This document shows, piece after piece, positions 28,642-42,062 of a stretch of 64,000 nt of DNA. Source of the stretch: Tepidimonas fonticaldi (lineage in GTDB: Bacteria > Pseudomonadota > Gammaproteobacteria > Burkholderiales > Burkholderiaceae_C); NCBI RefSeq assembly GCF_007556755.1, contig NZ_VJOO01000001.1, forward strand, positions 62,001 through 126,000, in the 5' to 3' direction. Below the pieces are notes generated by a model. The model made no database searches and was not told where the DNA came from. It saw only the letters and a list, made by a program, of their open reading frames with translations. Numbering within the stretch: the first letter of the stretch is position 1; every line of letters starts with the position of its first letter. Position numbers and translations under genes: made by a program.

Positions 28642-29586
28642 ATGACGCTCGCCCCGACCCCCGCCACCGAACCTGCCACCATCCCCGCCATGCACGGGAT
28701 CGTCCGCCTTCAGGACTGGGGCGTGATCAGCGCCCAGGGCGAAGAGGCGGCCGCGTTTCTGCATGGACAGTTGACGCAGGACTTCATCCTGCAGCGCGAT
28801 GCCGAAGCGCGGCTCGCCGCCTACTGCACACCCAAGGGGCGCATGCTGTTCAGCGCCATCGGCGTTCGGCGCGATGGCGAGGTGCTGCTGTGTGCGCCGC
28901 GTGAGCGCATCGCGCCGACCGTCAAGCGCTTGTCGATGTTCGTGCTGCGGGCCAAGGTGCGGCTCAGCGATGCGTCCCAGCAATGGGCGTTGTGGGGGGC
29001 GGCGGGTGACGCGGTGCCCGTCGCGCTGCCGCCGGCCGTCTGGTCCGTGTGGCGCGAGGGCGACCGTACCTGGGTGCGGTTGCCGCCAGGGGCGGGTGTG
29101 CCCCGGGCGCTGCTGATCCAGCCGGCCTCTGCCCCCGCGCCCGAGGGGCCTGCGCTCGCCCCGGCCCATTGGCAGTGGCTGGCGGTGATGAGCGGTGTGG
29201 CCCACATCACCGATCCCGTGGTGGAGGCCTTCGTGCCGCAGATGATCAACTACGAATCGGTGGGAGGCGTCCATTTCAAGAAGGGGTGCTACCCGGGGCA
29301 GGAGGTGGTGGCCCGCAGCCAATTCCGCGGCACGCTCAAGCGGCGCGGCTACCTGGTTCATGCCGATGGCCCCCTGGCGGCGGGGCAGGAGGTGTTCCAC
29401 GCCGCCGATCCAGAGCAGCCCGCGGGGCTGGTGGTGCAGGCGGCCCCCCATCCCGTCGCGGGGTGGGACGCCATCGTGTCGCTGCAGATCAGCGCGGCCG
29501 ATGGGCAGCCGCTGACGGCCGGCGGCCCGGATGGCGTCCCCGTGCGCCTGCAAGCCCTGCCCTACGAGCTGCTGCAGGACATCTGA
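28642..29586 (+). CDS. ygfZ: YgfZ/GcvT-fold Fe-S cluster assembly protein
   Basis: 314 residues. The signature KGCYPGQE is at 214-221 with the conserved cysteine, after INYESVGGVHFK; the N-terminal part has FLHGQLTQDF and YCTPKGRML. YgfZ/CAF17 proteins are folate-binding and help repair or mature certain [4Fe-4S] enzymes such as MiaB. The start MTLAPTPATE follows a short gap to the divergent mltG. The next gene begins 4 bases after the stop. Confidence 0.92.
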   Translation: MTLAPTPATEPATIPAMHGIVRLQDWGVISAQGEEAAAFLHGQLTQDFILQRDAEARLAAYCTPKGRMLFSAIGVRRDGEVLLCAPRERIAPTVKRLSMFVLRAKVRLSDASQQWALWGAAGDAVPVALPPAVWSVWREGDRTWVRLPPGAGVPRALLIQPASAPAPEGPALAPAHWQWLAVMSGVAHITDPVVEAFVPQMINYESVGGVHFKKGCYPGQEVVARSQFRGTLKRRGYLVHADGPLAAGQEVFHAADPEQPAGLVVQAAPHPVAGWDAIVSLQISAADGQPLTAGGPDGVPVRLQALPYELLQDI

Positions 29587-29590
29587 CACC

Positions 29591-30430
29591 ATGTGCCTGA
29601 TGGCCTGGGCGCTGGGGCAGGACCCGGCAGCGCCGCTGTGGGTGGCGGCCAACCGCGACGAGCAGTGGGACCGCCCCACCCTGCCGCTGCACGCCTGGAC
29701 GTTGCCCCAGGGCGGGACGGTCTGGAGCGGCCGGGATGCCCAGGCCGGGGGATCGTGGCTGGCGTTCGGCTCGGCGGGACGGGTGGCCATGTTGACCAAT
29801 GTGCGCGCCTGGCCGCCCGAGCCGGCGCAGGACCGCAGCCGGGGCAGCCTGGTCACCGCCTGGCTGTCGCCCGAGGATCTGCCGACGTGGGCCGAATTCG
29901 CCCACCGACACGATCCCATGGCGTATAACGGCTGCAACGTGGTGCTGGGCGATGTCCTGCAGGGACGCTGGGCGTGGCTGACCAACCGCGACCCGGGCCC
30001 CGCGCTCGCCGACGACCCCGCGACCGAGCGCGTCGGGGGCTGGTGGGCGCGGGAGTTACCGCCCGGCGTCTATGCCCTGTCGAATGCGGCGCTGGATACG
30101 CCTTGGCCCAAGCTGCGCCGACTCAAATCGGCCCTCGACCAGGCCCTGGCCACGCCCCGCGTGGACGCGGCGTGCTGCACCTTGCTGGAGGCCCTGCGCA
30201 CCCACGTGCCGAGTGCAGACGTCGGGCAGCATCTGGAATCCAGCCCCTATGTCCACCTGCCCGAGCGCCGCTACGGCACGCGCAGCAGCCTGATCGCCCG
30301 TTGGGACCGCGCCGGCACCCTGACGCTGACCGAGTGGACCTATGCCAGTCCGCAGGGGCCGGCGGCGGCCGATCGGGCCGATCAGAGGCGCATTTCCATC
30401 GACTGGTGGGGAATGCCAACCTCGTCATAG
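29591..30430 (+). CDS. NRDE-family (TANGO2-like) protein
   Basis: 279 residues. N-terminal cysteine after the initiator methionine (MCLMAWALGQ) and the motif ANRDEQWDRPT near residues 19-29 define the NRDE family; WLAFGSAGRVAMLTNVR and PPGVYALSNAALDTPWPKL also match. An N-terminal-nucleophile hydrolase fold is assumed from the cysteine. Human TANGO2 belongs here; the bacterial function is unsettled. It starts 4 bases after ygfZ, and its last 49 bases overlap the 3' end of the convergent thioesterase/GNAT gene. Confidence 0.85.
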   Translation: MCLMAWALGQDPAAPLWVAANRDEQWDRPTLPLHAWTLPQGGTVWSGRDAQAGGSWLAFGSAGRVAMLTNVRAWPPEPAQDRSRGSLVTAWLSPEDLPTWAEFAHRHDPMAYNGCNVVLGDVLQGRWAWLTNRDPGPALADDPATERVGGWWARELPPGVYALSNAALDTPWPKLRRLKSALDQALATPRVDAACCTLLEALRTHVPSADVGQHLESSPYVHLPERRYGTRSSLIARWDRAGTLTLTEWTYASPQGPAAADRADQRRISIDWWGMPTSS

Positions 30431-31239
30431 GGCTCGCCCACGCGCCGCCAGCCCAGCCGCTCATAAAAGCCGATGGCGGTGCGCTGCGCGCTCAGGCGCA
30501 GGGTGTGGTCGCCGCGCGCGCGGGCGGCATCCGACAGGGCCTGCAACACCCGTGCGCCGACGCCGGTGCCGCGCAGCACGCGGTGCACCGCCATGCGGCC
30601 CACCTTGCCCACCCCCGGCTCGGCGGTCAGCAGCCGCCCGGTACCCACCGCCTGCCCCAGGTGGTTGTAGGCCACCGCGTGCAGCGCGGTCGCGTCGGCC
30701 GCGTCCCACTCCTCCGATTCCGGGATGCCCTGCTCGTCCACGAACACCGCGCGGCGCAGCGGAGCCGCATCGCGCTCCAGGGTGTGCCAGGGGCCGGTCA
30801 CCACCCGCAGCACGTCCTGGCCGGCTTCGTAGCGCTGCACCAGCTCGCGCAGCGCCGCCGGCACCGGGCGCGAGGTCTGCGTGGCCGGATCGGCAAACAC
30901 ATAGACGATTTCCGCGCCCACCAGCGCGCGCTCGCCCAGGAACAGCGCGCCGGTCATCGTCATCGACGAGTTGCCGATGCGCTCGCAGCGCAGCGCCACG
31001 TCCACCTGGTCGTCCATGCGGGCGCTGGCGGCAAATTCGAGGCTCGCCTTCTTGACGTAGAGCTCGCCGCCCAGTTGGTGCATCGCATCGGCGTAGGGCA
31101 GGCCCAGCGCGCGCCAGTACTCGGTGATGCCGACGTCAAAGTACATCAGATAGTGGGCGTTGAAGACGATGCCCTGCATATCCACCTCGGCCCAGCGCAC
31201 GCGCAGGCGGTGGAAACAGCGGAATTCGTGGCGTTTCAT
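30382..31239 (-). CDS. Fusion protein: YbgC-type acyl-CoA thioesterase + GNAT acetyltransferase
   Basis: 285 residues. Residues 1-~138 are a 4-hydroxybenzoyl-CoA-thioesterase-like hotdog domain: RVRWAEVDMQGIVFNAHYLM carries the catalytic aspartate region, with YFDVGITEYWRALG after it. Residues ~140-285 are a GNAT domain of the ElaA-like kind: RRAVFVDEQGIPESEEWDAA, GTGRLL, then the acetyl-CoA loop VLRGTGVGARVLQAL and the C-terminal FYERLGWRR. Each domain is complete, so the fusion looks functional and could hydrolyse a CoA ester and acetylate an amine. The substrates are unknown. Its 3' end overlaps the NRDE gene. Confidence 0.85.
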   Translation of the reverse strand: MKRHEFRCFHRLRVRWAEVDMQGIVFNAHYLMYFDVGITEYWRALGLPYADAMHQLGGELYVKKASLEFAASARMDDQVDVALRCERIGNSSMTMTGALFLGERALVGAEIVYVFADPATQTSRPVPAALRELVQRYEAGQDVLRVVTGPWHTLERDAAPLRRAVFVDEQGIPESEEWDAADATALHAVAYNHLGQAVGTGRLLTAEPGVGKVGRMAVHRVLRGTGVGARVLQALSDAARARGDHTLRLSAQRTAIGFYERLGWRRVGEPYDEVGIPHQSMEMRL

Positions 31240-31286
31240 GGCGGGATTTGGGACAATCGCGGGCTTTGGACGACGCAGGCCCGATT

Positions 31287-33293
31287 ATGTTGCCCCACCA
31301 GCTCGAACTCCTGTCACCCGCGCGCGATGCCGACATCGGCATCGAAGCGGTCAACCACGGAGCGGATGCGGTCTACATCGGCGGGCCGGGCTTCGGGGCG
31401 CGCGCCAACGCCGCCAACCCGCTTGGCGCCATCGAACGGCTGGTGCGCCACGCCCACCGCTACCATGCGCGGGTTTTCGTCACGCTCAACACCATTTTGC
31501 GCGACGACGAGCTGGAGCCGGCGCGGCGCCTCATCCACGCGCTGTACGACATCGGCGTGGACGCGCTGATCGTGCAGGACATGGGACTGCTGGAGCTCGA
31601 CCTGCCCCCCATCCAGTTGCATGCCAGCACCCAATGCGACATCCGCACGCCGCAGAAAGCGCGGTTTTTGCAGGATGTGGGCTTTTCCCAGGTGGTGCTG
31701 GCGCGGGAGCTGACGCTGGAGCAGATCGCCGCGGTCGATGCGGCGCTGGGGCCGCGCGACGCGCCCGGGCGTGCGGTGCTGGAGTTTTTCATCCACGGGG
31801 CGCTCTGCGTGGCCTACAGCGGCCAGTGCTACATCAGCCACGCCCACACCGGGCGCAGCGCCAACCGGGGCGACTGCTCGCAGGCCTGCCGCCTGCCCTA
31901 CGAGGTGCGCGACGCGCAAGGGCGCATCCTGGCGCACGACAAGCACGTCTTGTCCATGAAGGACAACAACCAGAGCGCCAACCTGCGCGCGCTGATCGAC
32001 GCCGGCGTGCGCAGCTTCAAGATCGAGGGCCGCTACAAGGACATGGGGTATGTGAAAAACATCACCGCCCACTACCGCCGGCTGCTCGACCAGATTCTGG
32101 AGGAGCGGCCCGATCTGGCGCCCTCTTCCAGCGGCCGCTGCACCTACACCTTCACGCCGGATCCGGACCAGAACTTCAACCGGGAGTTCACAGATTACTT
32201 CGTCAACGGCCGGCAGATCGACATCGGCGCCTTCGACAGCCCCAAGAACCCCGGCCGTCCGATCGGCTGGGTGGTGCGCACGACTGCGGACCATATCGAG
32301 ATCGAAACCAACGACCCCGCCACCGAACTGGCCAACGGCGACGGCCTGTGTTACCTGGACCTGCAGCACAACCTGATCGGTCTGCAGACCAACCGGGTCG
32401 AGCGGCTGGGCCAGGGGACGGAAGGGGGCACGCGCTGGCGCATCCACCCCAAGGATGCGATGGCCAGCCTGAAGGGCCTGCGCCCGGGCACGGTGGTCAA
32501 CCGCAACCGCAGCATGGCCTGGGTGCGGGCGCTGGAGCGGCCGTCGGCCGATCGGCGCATCCCGCTGTGGGTGCAACTGCGCGCCCAGGGGGACGCCCTG
32601 TGCCTGACGCTGACCGATGCCGATGACTGCACGGGCTCGGCCACCCTGCCCGGCCCCTTCGATCTGGCCCGCGATGCCGCGTCGCACGAGGCGCGGCTGG
32701 CCGACGGGCTGGGCCGTTTGGGCGATACGGTGTTCGAGGCCGTGGCGCTGGATGTGGCGCTGCCGGCCCCGTGGTTCGTGCCGGCGTCCCGGCTGAATGC
32801 GCTGCGACGCGACGCCGTGGCGGCCCTGATGGCCGCGCGCGAGGCGGCCCGTGTGCGGCCGGTCCGCGCGCCGGCCGTGCAACCGCCCGTGCCCTATCCC
32901 GACGATGTGCTGACCTACCTGGGCAACGTCTACAACCACAAGGCGCGCGACTTTTACGCCCGCCACGGGGTGCGCGTGATCGAGGCCGCCTACGAGAGCC
33001 ACGAGGAACCGGGCGAAGTCAGCCTGATGATCACCAAGCACTGCGTGCGCTACAGCCTGAGTCTGTGCCCCAAACAGGCCAAGGGGGTGACGGGCGTGCA
33101 GGGCACGATTCGTGCCGAGCCGCTGGTGCTGGTCCACGGGCAGGAGCGCTTGACGCTGCGCTTCGACTGCAAGCCGTGCGAGATGCACGTCGTCGGGCGC
33201 CTGAAGCGCCATGTGGTGCGTGACGCCGAACGCCAGTCGCGCGAGGCGCCGCTGCGCTTTTACCGGACCCGGCCCGTGCCGACGGCACCCTGA
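31287..33293 (+). CDS. U32-family protein, RlhA (YdcP)-like 23S rRNA hydroxylation factor
   Basis: 668 residues from ATG 31287 (MLPHQLELLSPARDADIGIE). The U32 signature with cysteine ligands is CVAYSGQCYIS ... NRGDCSQACRLPY near residues 175-210; two more cysteines lie in KHCVRYSLSLCPKQ and DCKPCEMHVVG near the C terminus. The length and C-terminal domain match YdcP/RlhA (about 650-670) rather than TrhP/YegQ (about 450). RlhA is needed for 5-hydroxycytidine at position 2501 of 23S rRNA; U32 proteins were once called collagenases, which is doubtful. Divergent from the thioesterase/GNAT gene. Confidence 0.8.
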   Translation: MLPHQLELLSPARDADIGIEAVNHGADAVYIGGPGFGARANAANPLGAIERLVRHAHRYHARVFVTLNTILRDDELEPARRLIHALYDIGVDALIVQDMGLLELDLPPIQLHASTQCDIRTPQKARFLQDVGFSQVVLARELTLEQIAAVDAALGPRDAPGRAVLEFFIHGALCVAYSGQCYISHAHTGRSANRGDCSQACRLPYEVRDAQGRILAHDKHVLSMKDNNQSANLRALIDAGVRSFKIEGRYKDMGYVKNITAHYRRLLDQILEERPDLAPSSSGRCTYTFTPDPDQNFNREFTDYFVNGRQIDIGAFDSPKNPGRPIGWVVRTTADHIEIETNDPATELANGDGLCYLDLQHNLIGLQTNRVERLGQGTEGGTRWRIHPKDAMASLKGLRPGTVVNRNRSMAWVRALERPSADRRIPLWVQLRAQGDALCLTLTDADDCTGSATLPGPFDLARDAASHEARLADGLGRLGDTVFEAVALDVALPAPWFVPASRLNALRRDAVAALMAAREAARVRPVRAPAVQPPVPYPDDVLTYLGNVYNHKARDFYARHGVRVIEAAYESHEEPGEVSLMITKHCVRYSLSLCPKQAKGVTGVQGTIRAEPLVLVHGQERLTLRFDCKPCEMHVVGRLKRHVVRDAERQSREAPLRFYRTRPVPTAP

Positions 33294-33312
33294 CGGGAGG
33301 GGGCCGCCGCGG

Positions 33313-33879
33313 TCAGACGTAACCCGCCACCGGCATGGGCGTGTGGCGCATGTGCAGCGCCAGCCCCAGGGCGGCCATGTGGTCGCCGTTGCGGCTCAGG
33401 ATCGCCTGGGCCATGGGCAAAAATTCGGTCTCTTCGAAGCGCGCGTGGGCGCGGTACTGGGCGACCAGCGCCTCCAGGCCGGCGGTGTCCAGTTCGAACG
33501 ACTGGCCTTTGGCCACTTTCTTGAGCCCGCCCTCCAGTCGCTTCCACAGCGTCTCCAGCGTGCGGTGCTCGTCGGTCAGCCGCCGCACCAGGGCCTGGGC
33601 GCGATCGCGCTCCGCCCCGGCTTCGCTGCTGGCGATCACGGCGGGGAACAGCTCGCGCTCCTCGTCCAGGTGGTGCTCGAAGATGGCCTCGCGGAAGAAC
33701 TCGACCGACTGCTCGGCCACCTCGCGCGCGCGGGCTGCCGGCTGCAACAGCGCCGGCAGCTCGGCCAGCCCGTCGAGCTTGCGCAGGATGCCGGCATGGC
33801 ATTGCGAAAAATCCGCGATCGGCTGATCGACGGGGGTGGGCGCATCGGATCCGGACATGGCAACACCGTTTTGCAACAT
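33313..33879 (-). CDS. Hemerythrin HHE-domain protein
   Basis: About 188 residues; ATG 33879 used, though GTG 33882 or ATG 33858 (MSGSDAPTP) are possible because no clear ribosome site is seen. Iron-ligand candidates are H in FSQCHAGIL, HH and E in FEHHLDEERELFP, H in LTDEHRTLE and H/E in YRAHARFEETEFLP, the four-helix hemerythrin pattern. Such proteins bind O2 or NO or buffer iron; the exact role is unknown. It lies 88 bases after purL on the same strand. Confidence 0.85.
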   Translation of the reverse strand: MLQNGVAMSGSDAPTPVDQPIADFSQCHAGILRKLDGLAELPALLQPAARAREVAEQSVEFFREAIFEHHLDEERELFPAVIASSEAGAERDRAQALVRRLTDEHRTLETLWKRLEGGLKKVAKGQSFELDTAGLEALVAQYRAHARFEETEFLPMAQAILSRNGDHMAALGLALHMRHTPMPVAGYV

Positions 33880-33970
33880 CACGATGTGGCCAGTCTAGCC
33901 GCTGCGCTGCCGCGAATCTTGACACGCATCAAGGTTCGGTCGAGCGCTCAGATGGACGCCGGGACCGCAT

Positions 33971-38029
<4,059 letters not shown>

Positions 38030-38201
38030 GGCGATGGCGCAGGGGTGTGGGGGAAGCCCCCGATTTTACCCGGCGGCCTGCGGCGGGCCTGTGGGGTCAA
38101 TGAGGGTCAATTAGGGTTTGTCCGCCTTGCCGCGCCAGCGGCATGAAGTATCGTGCATGTCCGCCGTCGGCATTTTGCTTCAAGCCAGAGGAGACCCCAC
38201 C

Positions 38202-39389
38202 ATGACCACCCGCCGCGTCGTCCTGACCCGCAGCGCCGCCGTGATCGGCGCCGCTTCCACCGGGCTGCTGTTGCCCGAAATCGTCCGGGCCCAGGCGGCC
38301 CGGGTGCGCGTGGGCTTCATGCTGCCCTACACCGGCACCTTTGCGCAACTGGGCGTCGCCATCGAAAACGGTGTGCGCATGGCCTTGGACGAAGCCGGCG
38401 GCAAGCTGGGCGGTCGCGAGATCGACTTCTTCAAGGTCGATGACGAATCCAACCCCGCCAAGGGGGTGGAAAACGCCACCCGCCTGGTGCAGCGCGACAA
38501 GGTCGATGTGCTGATCGGTACCGTGCACTCCGGCGTGCAGATGGGCATCCACAAGGTGGCGCGCGAGACCGGCGTGCTCAACCTCATCCCCAACGCGGGG
38601 GTGCATGTCGCCACGCGCCAGCAGTGCGCGCCCAATGTGTTCCGCACCAGCTTCTCCAACGCGCAGCCCACACTCGCCCTGGGCAAGCCCATGGTCGAGC
38701 GCGGCCACAAGCGCGCGGTCTGGATCACCTGGAACTACGCGGCCGGCGACGAAGCCTTCGAGGGCTTCGAGCAGAGCTACACCGCCGCCGGCGGCACCAT
38801 CGTCAAGAAGCTCGGCCTGCCCTTCCCCAACGTCGAGTTCCAGGCCCTGCTGACCGAGATTGCCGCGCTCAAGCCCGACGCGGTGGCCTGCTTCTTCGCC
38901 GGCGGGGGCGCGGCCAAGTTTCTGCGCGACTACGCGGCGGCCGGCCTCAACCGCAGCATCCAGCTCTACGGCTCGGGCTTTTTGACCGAGGGCGTACTGG
39001 AGGCGGCCGGGGGCGCCGCCGAGGGCGTCATCACCACCATGCACTACAGCGACTTGCTGGACACGCCGCGCAACAAGCAGTTCCGCCTGAACTACGCCAA
39101 GACCTTCAAGCTGCAGCCCGACGTCTACGCCGTGCAGGGCTACGACACGGGCTTGCTGCTGCTGCAGGGCGCCAAGGCGGTGGGGGGCGACCTGTCCAAC
39201 AAAAAGGCCCTGTACGCAGCGATGGAGGGCGCCGTCATCGACAGTCCGCGCGGCCAGTGGCGCATGAGCAAGGCGCACAACCCCATCCAGGACATCTACC
39301 TGCGCCAAGTCAAGGGCAAGGAAAACCGCGTCATCGGCGTCGCCGCCAAGGCGGTCGAGGACCCGGGCACCGGCTGCCGCATGGGCTGA
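38202..39389 (+). CDS. Branched-chain-amino-acid-type ABC substrate-binding protein
   Basis: 395 residues. The N terminus TTRRVVLTRSAAVIGAAS with LPEIVRAQA looks like a Tat-type or Sec signal. Type I periplasmic binding fold: VRVGFMLPYTGTFAQLG, DDESNPAKGVENATRLV, VDVLIGTVHSGVQ and YDTGLLLLQGAKAVGG. Ribosome site AGAGGAG lies about 8 bases before the ATG. The ligand cannot be read: leucine-type amino acids, aromatic acids or amides are all bound by relatives. It is first of five importer genes in SBP-H-M-G-F order. Confidence 0.88.
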   Translation: MTTRRVVLTRSAAVIGAASTGLLLPEIVRAQAARVRVGFMLPYTGTFAQLGVAIENGVRMALDEAGGKLGGREIDFFKVDDESNPAKGVENATRLVQRDKVDVLIGTVHSGVQMGIHKVARETGVLNLIPNAGVHVATRQQCAPNVFRTSFSNAQPTLALGKPMVERGHKRAVWITWNYAAGDEAFEGFEQSYTAAGGTIVKKLGLPFPNVEFQALLTEIAALKPDAVACFFAGGGAAKFLRDYAAAGLNRSIQLYGSGFLTEGVLEAAGGAAEGVITTMHYSDLLDTPRNKQFRLNYAKTFKLQPDVYAVQGYDTGLLLLQGAKAVGGDLSNKKALYAAMEGAVIDSPRGQWRMSKAHNPIQDIYLRQVKGKENRVIGVAAKAVEDPGTGCRMG

Positions 39390-39410
39390 GCAACGGGGAT
39401 CGATGCGCCC

Positions 39411-40274
39411 ATGGATCTGGCCAATTTTCTGATTCAGTTGCTCAACGGGGTGCAGTACGGCCTGCTGCTGTTCATGCTGGCGGCGGGGCTGACCCTGATC
39501 TTCGGCATCATGGGCGTGGTCAATCTGGCCCACGGCAGCTTTTACATGCTGGGGGCTTACCTGGCATGGTGGCTGGTGGGGGCCATCGACAGCCTGCTGC
39601 TGGCCATCGTGCTGGGGGCGGTGCTGGCGTTTGCGCTGGGCTGGCTGCTGGAGTGGGCGCTGTTTCGCCACTTCTACCACCGCGACCACCTGGATCAGGT
39701 GTTGTTGACCTTTGGGCTGATCTATCTGTTCGAGGAGTCGCGCTCGCTGCTCTGGGGCGACGATGTGCACGCCGTGCCGGTGCCACCGCTGCTGGACGGC
39801 TCGATTGCCCTCACCGACACCCTGGCCTACCCCGTGTACCGCCTGTTCATGATGGGGCTGTGCGTGTTGCTGGCGCTGGGCCTGTACGCGCTGATCGCGC
39901 GCACGCGGCTGGGCATGAAGATCCGCGCCGGGGCCTTCAACCGCGACATGGCCGAGGCGCTGGGCGTCAACATCCGGCTCGTGCACGGCGTGGTGTTCGC
40001 GGTCGGCGTCGCCCTGGCCGTGGTGGCCGGCATGATCGCCGCGCCCATCTCCAGCGTCTATCCCAACATGGGCGCGCCCGTGCTGATCATGTGTTTCGTC
40101 GTGGTGGTGATCGGCGGCATCGGCTCGGTGCGCGGCGCCTTCGTCGCGGCGCTCATGGTGGGGCTGGTCGATACCTTCGGCAAAGTCCTCGTGCCCCAGA
40201 TCGCCAGCATGCTGATCTACATGCTGATGGCCGCCGTGCTGCTCTATCGGCCCGAGGGCCTGTTCAAGCAATAA
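39411..40274 (+). CDS. livH: ABC permease LivH-like
   Basis: 287 residues with about eight membrane helices. QLLNGVQYGLLLFMLAAGLT, IFGIMGVVNLAHGSFYMLGA and the GGIGSVRGAF loop near 228-237 are the LivH signature. It forms the channel with LivM. It begins 21 bases after the binding-protein gene and ends 8 bases before livM. Confidence 0.9.
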   Translation: MDLANFLIQLLNGVQYGLLLFMLAAGLTLIFGIMGVVNLAHGSFYMLGAYLAWWLVGAIDSLLLAIVLGAVLAFALGWLLEWALFRHFYHRDHLDQVLLTFGLIYLFEESRSLLWGDDVHAVPVPPLLDGSIALTDTLAYPVYRLFMMGLCVLLALGLYALIARTRLGMKIRAGAFNRDMAEALGVNIRLVHGVVFAVGVALAVVAGMIAAPISSVYPNMGAPVLIMCFVVVVIGGIGSVRGAFVAALMVGLVDTFGKVLVPQIASMLIYMLMAAVLLYRPEGLFKQ

Positions 40275-40282
40275 CCCCACCC

Positions 40283-41320
40283 ATGTCGATCGCTGCCCAC
40301 ATCGAACGGCTGCCGCGCAGCCTGCAGCTCGTGCTCGGCCTCGGCGCCGTGGCGCTGGCCGCCTTCCCCTGGCTGGGGCTGGAAAACGAGCGCTATTACG
40401 TGCAGATGCTCACCCAGATGATGATCCTGGCCATCTTTGCCATGAGCCTGGATTTGCTGCAGGGGGTGACGGGGCTGGTGTCCCTGGGGCACGCGGCGTT
40501 CTTCGGGCTGGCGGGGTATGTGCTGGCCTTCGTGACCCCGTCGTCGGCCGCCCCCAGCCTGTGGTGGACCCTGCCGCTGGCCGTGGCGGTCTCGGCGCTC
40601 GCGGCGTTGGTCATCGGGTTTTTCGTCGTGCGCACCAAGGGCATCTACTTCATCATGGTGACGATGGCCTTTGCGCAGATGCTGTACTACCTGTTTTTCG
40701 ACAACAAGGCGCTGGGTGGCTCCGACGGCATCTACGTGCTGTTCAAGCCGTCCACAGGGCTGGGCGGGGATGGGCAGCCGCTCGATCTGGACAACCCCGT
40801 CACGTTTTATTACCTGACGCTGGCGTGCCTGGTGGGGGTGTATGCCTTCTTGCGCCGCTTGCTGTTCTCGCCCTTCGGGCGGGTGCTGGCGGGCATCCGG
40901 GTCAACGAACATCGCCTGCGCGCCGTCGGCTATGGCACGTTTGGCTACAAGCTGGCCGCCTTCACGCTGGCCGGTGCGCTGGCCGGGCTGGCGGGGTATC
41001 TTTGGGCGGCCCAGACCGGCTTCGTCAACCCGGAGCTCATGGGGTTCCACCAGAGCGCACACGCCATCATGATGGTGATCCTGGGCGGCATGGGCAATTT
41101 CGCCGGGGCCATCGTCGGTGCCTTTGCCTTCGAGTATTTGTTGCACGTCTTCAAGGACCTGACCAAACACTGGCAGTTGCTGATGGGCGCGTTCATCGTG
41201 CTCGTGGTGTTCGTCGCCCCGCGGGGGCTGATCGGGCTGGGCCAGCGCCTGCTGGAGCGGCGACGGCGCGGCGCGCAGCCCCCCGTTGCCGAGTCGGTGC
41301 CGGGAGGGCAGCATGGCTGA
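40283..41320 (+). CDS. livM: ABC permease LivM-like
   Basis: 345 residues, about nine membrane helices. AMSLDLLQGVTGLVSLGHAA and GYVLAFV near the start, VRTKGIYFIMVTMAFAQML, INEH-type ATPase-docking loop (AGIRVNEHRLRAVGYGTFGY), and GGMGNFAGAIVGAF near the end define LivM. Its last 8 bases overlap the livG start. Confidence 0.9.
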   Translation: MSIAAHIERLPRSLQLVLGLGAVALAAFPWLGLENERYYVQMLTQMMILAIFAMSLDLLQGVTGLVSLGHAAFFGLAGYVLAFVTPSSAAPSLWWTLPLAVAVSALAALVIGFFVVRTKGIYFIMVTMAFAQMLYYLFFDNKALGGSDGIYVLFKPSTGLGGDGQPLDLDNPVTFYYLTLACLVGVYAFLRRLLFSPFGRVLAGIRVNEHRLRAVGYGTFGYKLAAFTLAGALAGLAGYLWAAQTGFVNPELMGFHQSAHAIMMVILGGMGNFAGAIVGAFAFEYLLHVFKDLTKHWQLLMGAFIVLVVFVAPRGLIGLGQRLLERRRRGAQPPVAESVPGGQHG

Positions 41321-42062
41321 CGTCCTGCTCGAAGCCCACGACCTGACCAAGCGCTTCGGCGGCCTGGCCGCCGTGGACAGGGTGTCGCTGACGCTCAAGC
41401 GCGATCACCTGCACGCGGTTATTGGCCCCAACGGAGCGGGCAAATCCACGCTGACCAACCTGCTGTCGGGCGATCTGCCCCCCACCGCCGGGCGCCTGGT
41501 GCTCGCGGGGCGGGACGTCACCGGCGCCTCGGCCGAGACCATCGCGCGCATGGGCCTGGGTCGCAGCTACCAAAAAACCAACATCTTCCTGCCCTTCACC
41601 GTGTGGGAGAACGTCCGCCTGGCCGCCCAGTCGCGCACGCCGCATGCGGCACGGTGGTTCACCCGCGCCGACGGCATCGCCGCCATCAACCAGCGCGCCG
41701 AGCGTGCGCTGGAGATGGCTGGGCTGACCGCCCGCGCCCACCGCGTCGCCGGCACCATCAGCCACGGCGAGCAGCGCCAGCTCGAAATCGCCATGACCCT
41801 GGCCACCGAGCCGCAGGTGCTGCTGCTGGACGAGCCCTTGGCCGGTATGGGCACGGCCGAAGCCGAGCGCATGGTCGAGCTGCTGCTGGCCATCAAGCGC
41901 GACCACGCCCTGATGCTGGTCGAGCACGACATGGATGCCGTCTTCGCCCTGGCCGACGAACTCACGGTCATGGTCAACGGGCAAGTGATCGCATCCGGGC
42001 CGCCCGCCGCCATCCGCGCCGACGCGGGCGTGCAGGCCGCTTACCTGGGGGAGGACGCGTGA
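41313..42062 (+). CDS. livG: ABC transporter ATPase LivG-like
   Basis: 249 residues from ATG 41313, overlapping livM. Walker A GPNGAGKST, LivG-type RSYQKTNIF Q-loop, signature ISHGEQRQLEIAM and Walker B VLLLDEPLAGMGTAE; H-loop LVEHDMDAVFALAD. One of two ATPases of the importer. The start of livF overlaps its stop by 4 bases (GTGA). Confidence 0.9.
   Translation: MADVLLEAHDLTKRFGGLAAVDRVSLTLKRDHLHAVIGPNGAGKSTLTNLLSGDLPPTAGRLVLAGRDVTGASAETIARMGLGRSYQKTNIFLPFTVWENVRLAAQSRTPHAARWFTRADGIAAINQRAERALEMAGLTARAHRVAGTISHGEQRQLEIAMTLATEPQVLLLDEPLAGMGTAEAERMVELLLAIKRDHALMLVEHDMDAVFALADELTVMVNGQVIASGPPAAIRADAGVQAAYLGEDA

Noticed and set aside
31287-33293. U32 protein as a secreted collagenase
   Set aside because: No signal peptide; length and cysteine pattern fit the RNA hydroxylation proteins.
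38097-40280. A 727-codon open frame on minus opposite the importer genes
   Set aside because: Antisense of the binding-protein and livH genes, histidine- and glutamine-rich, no family signature.
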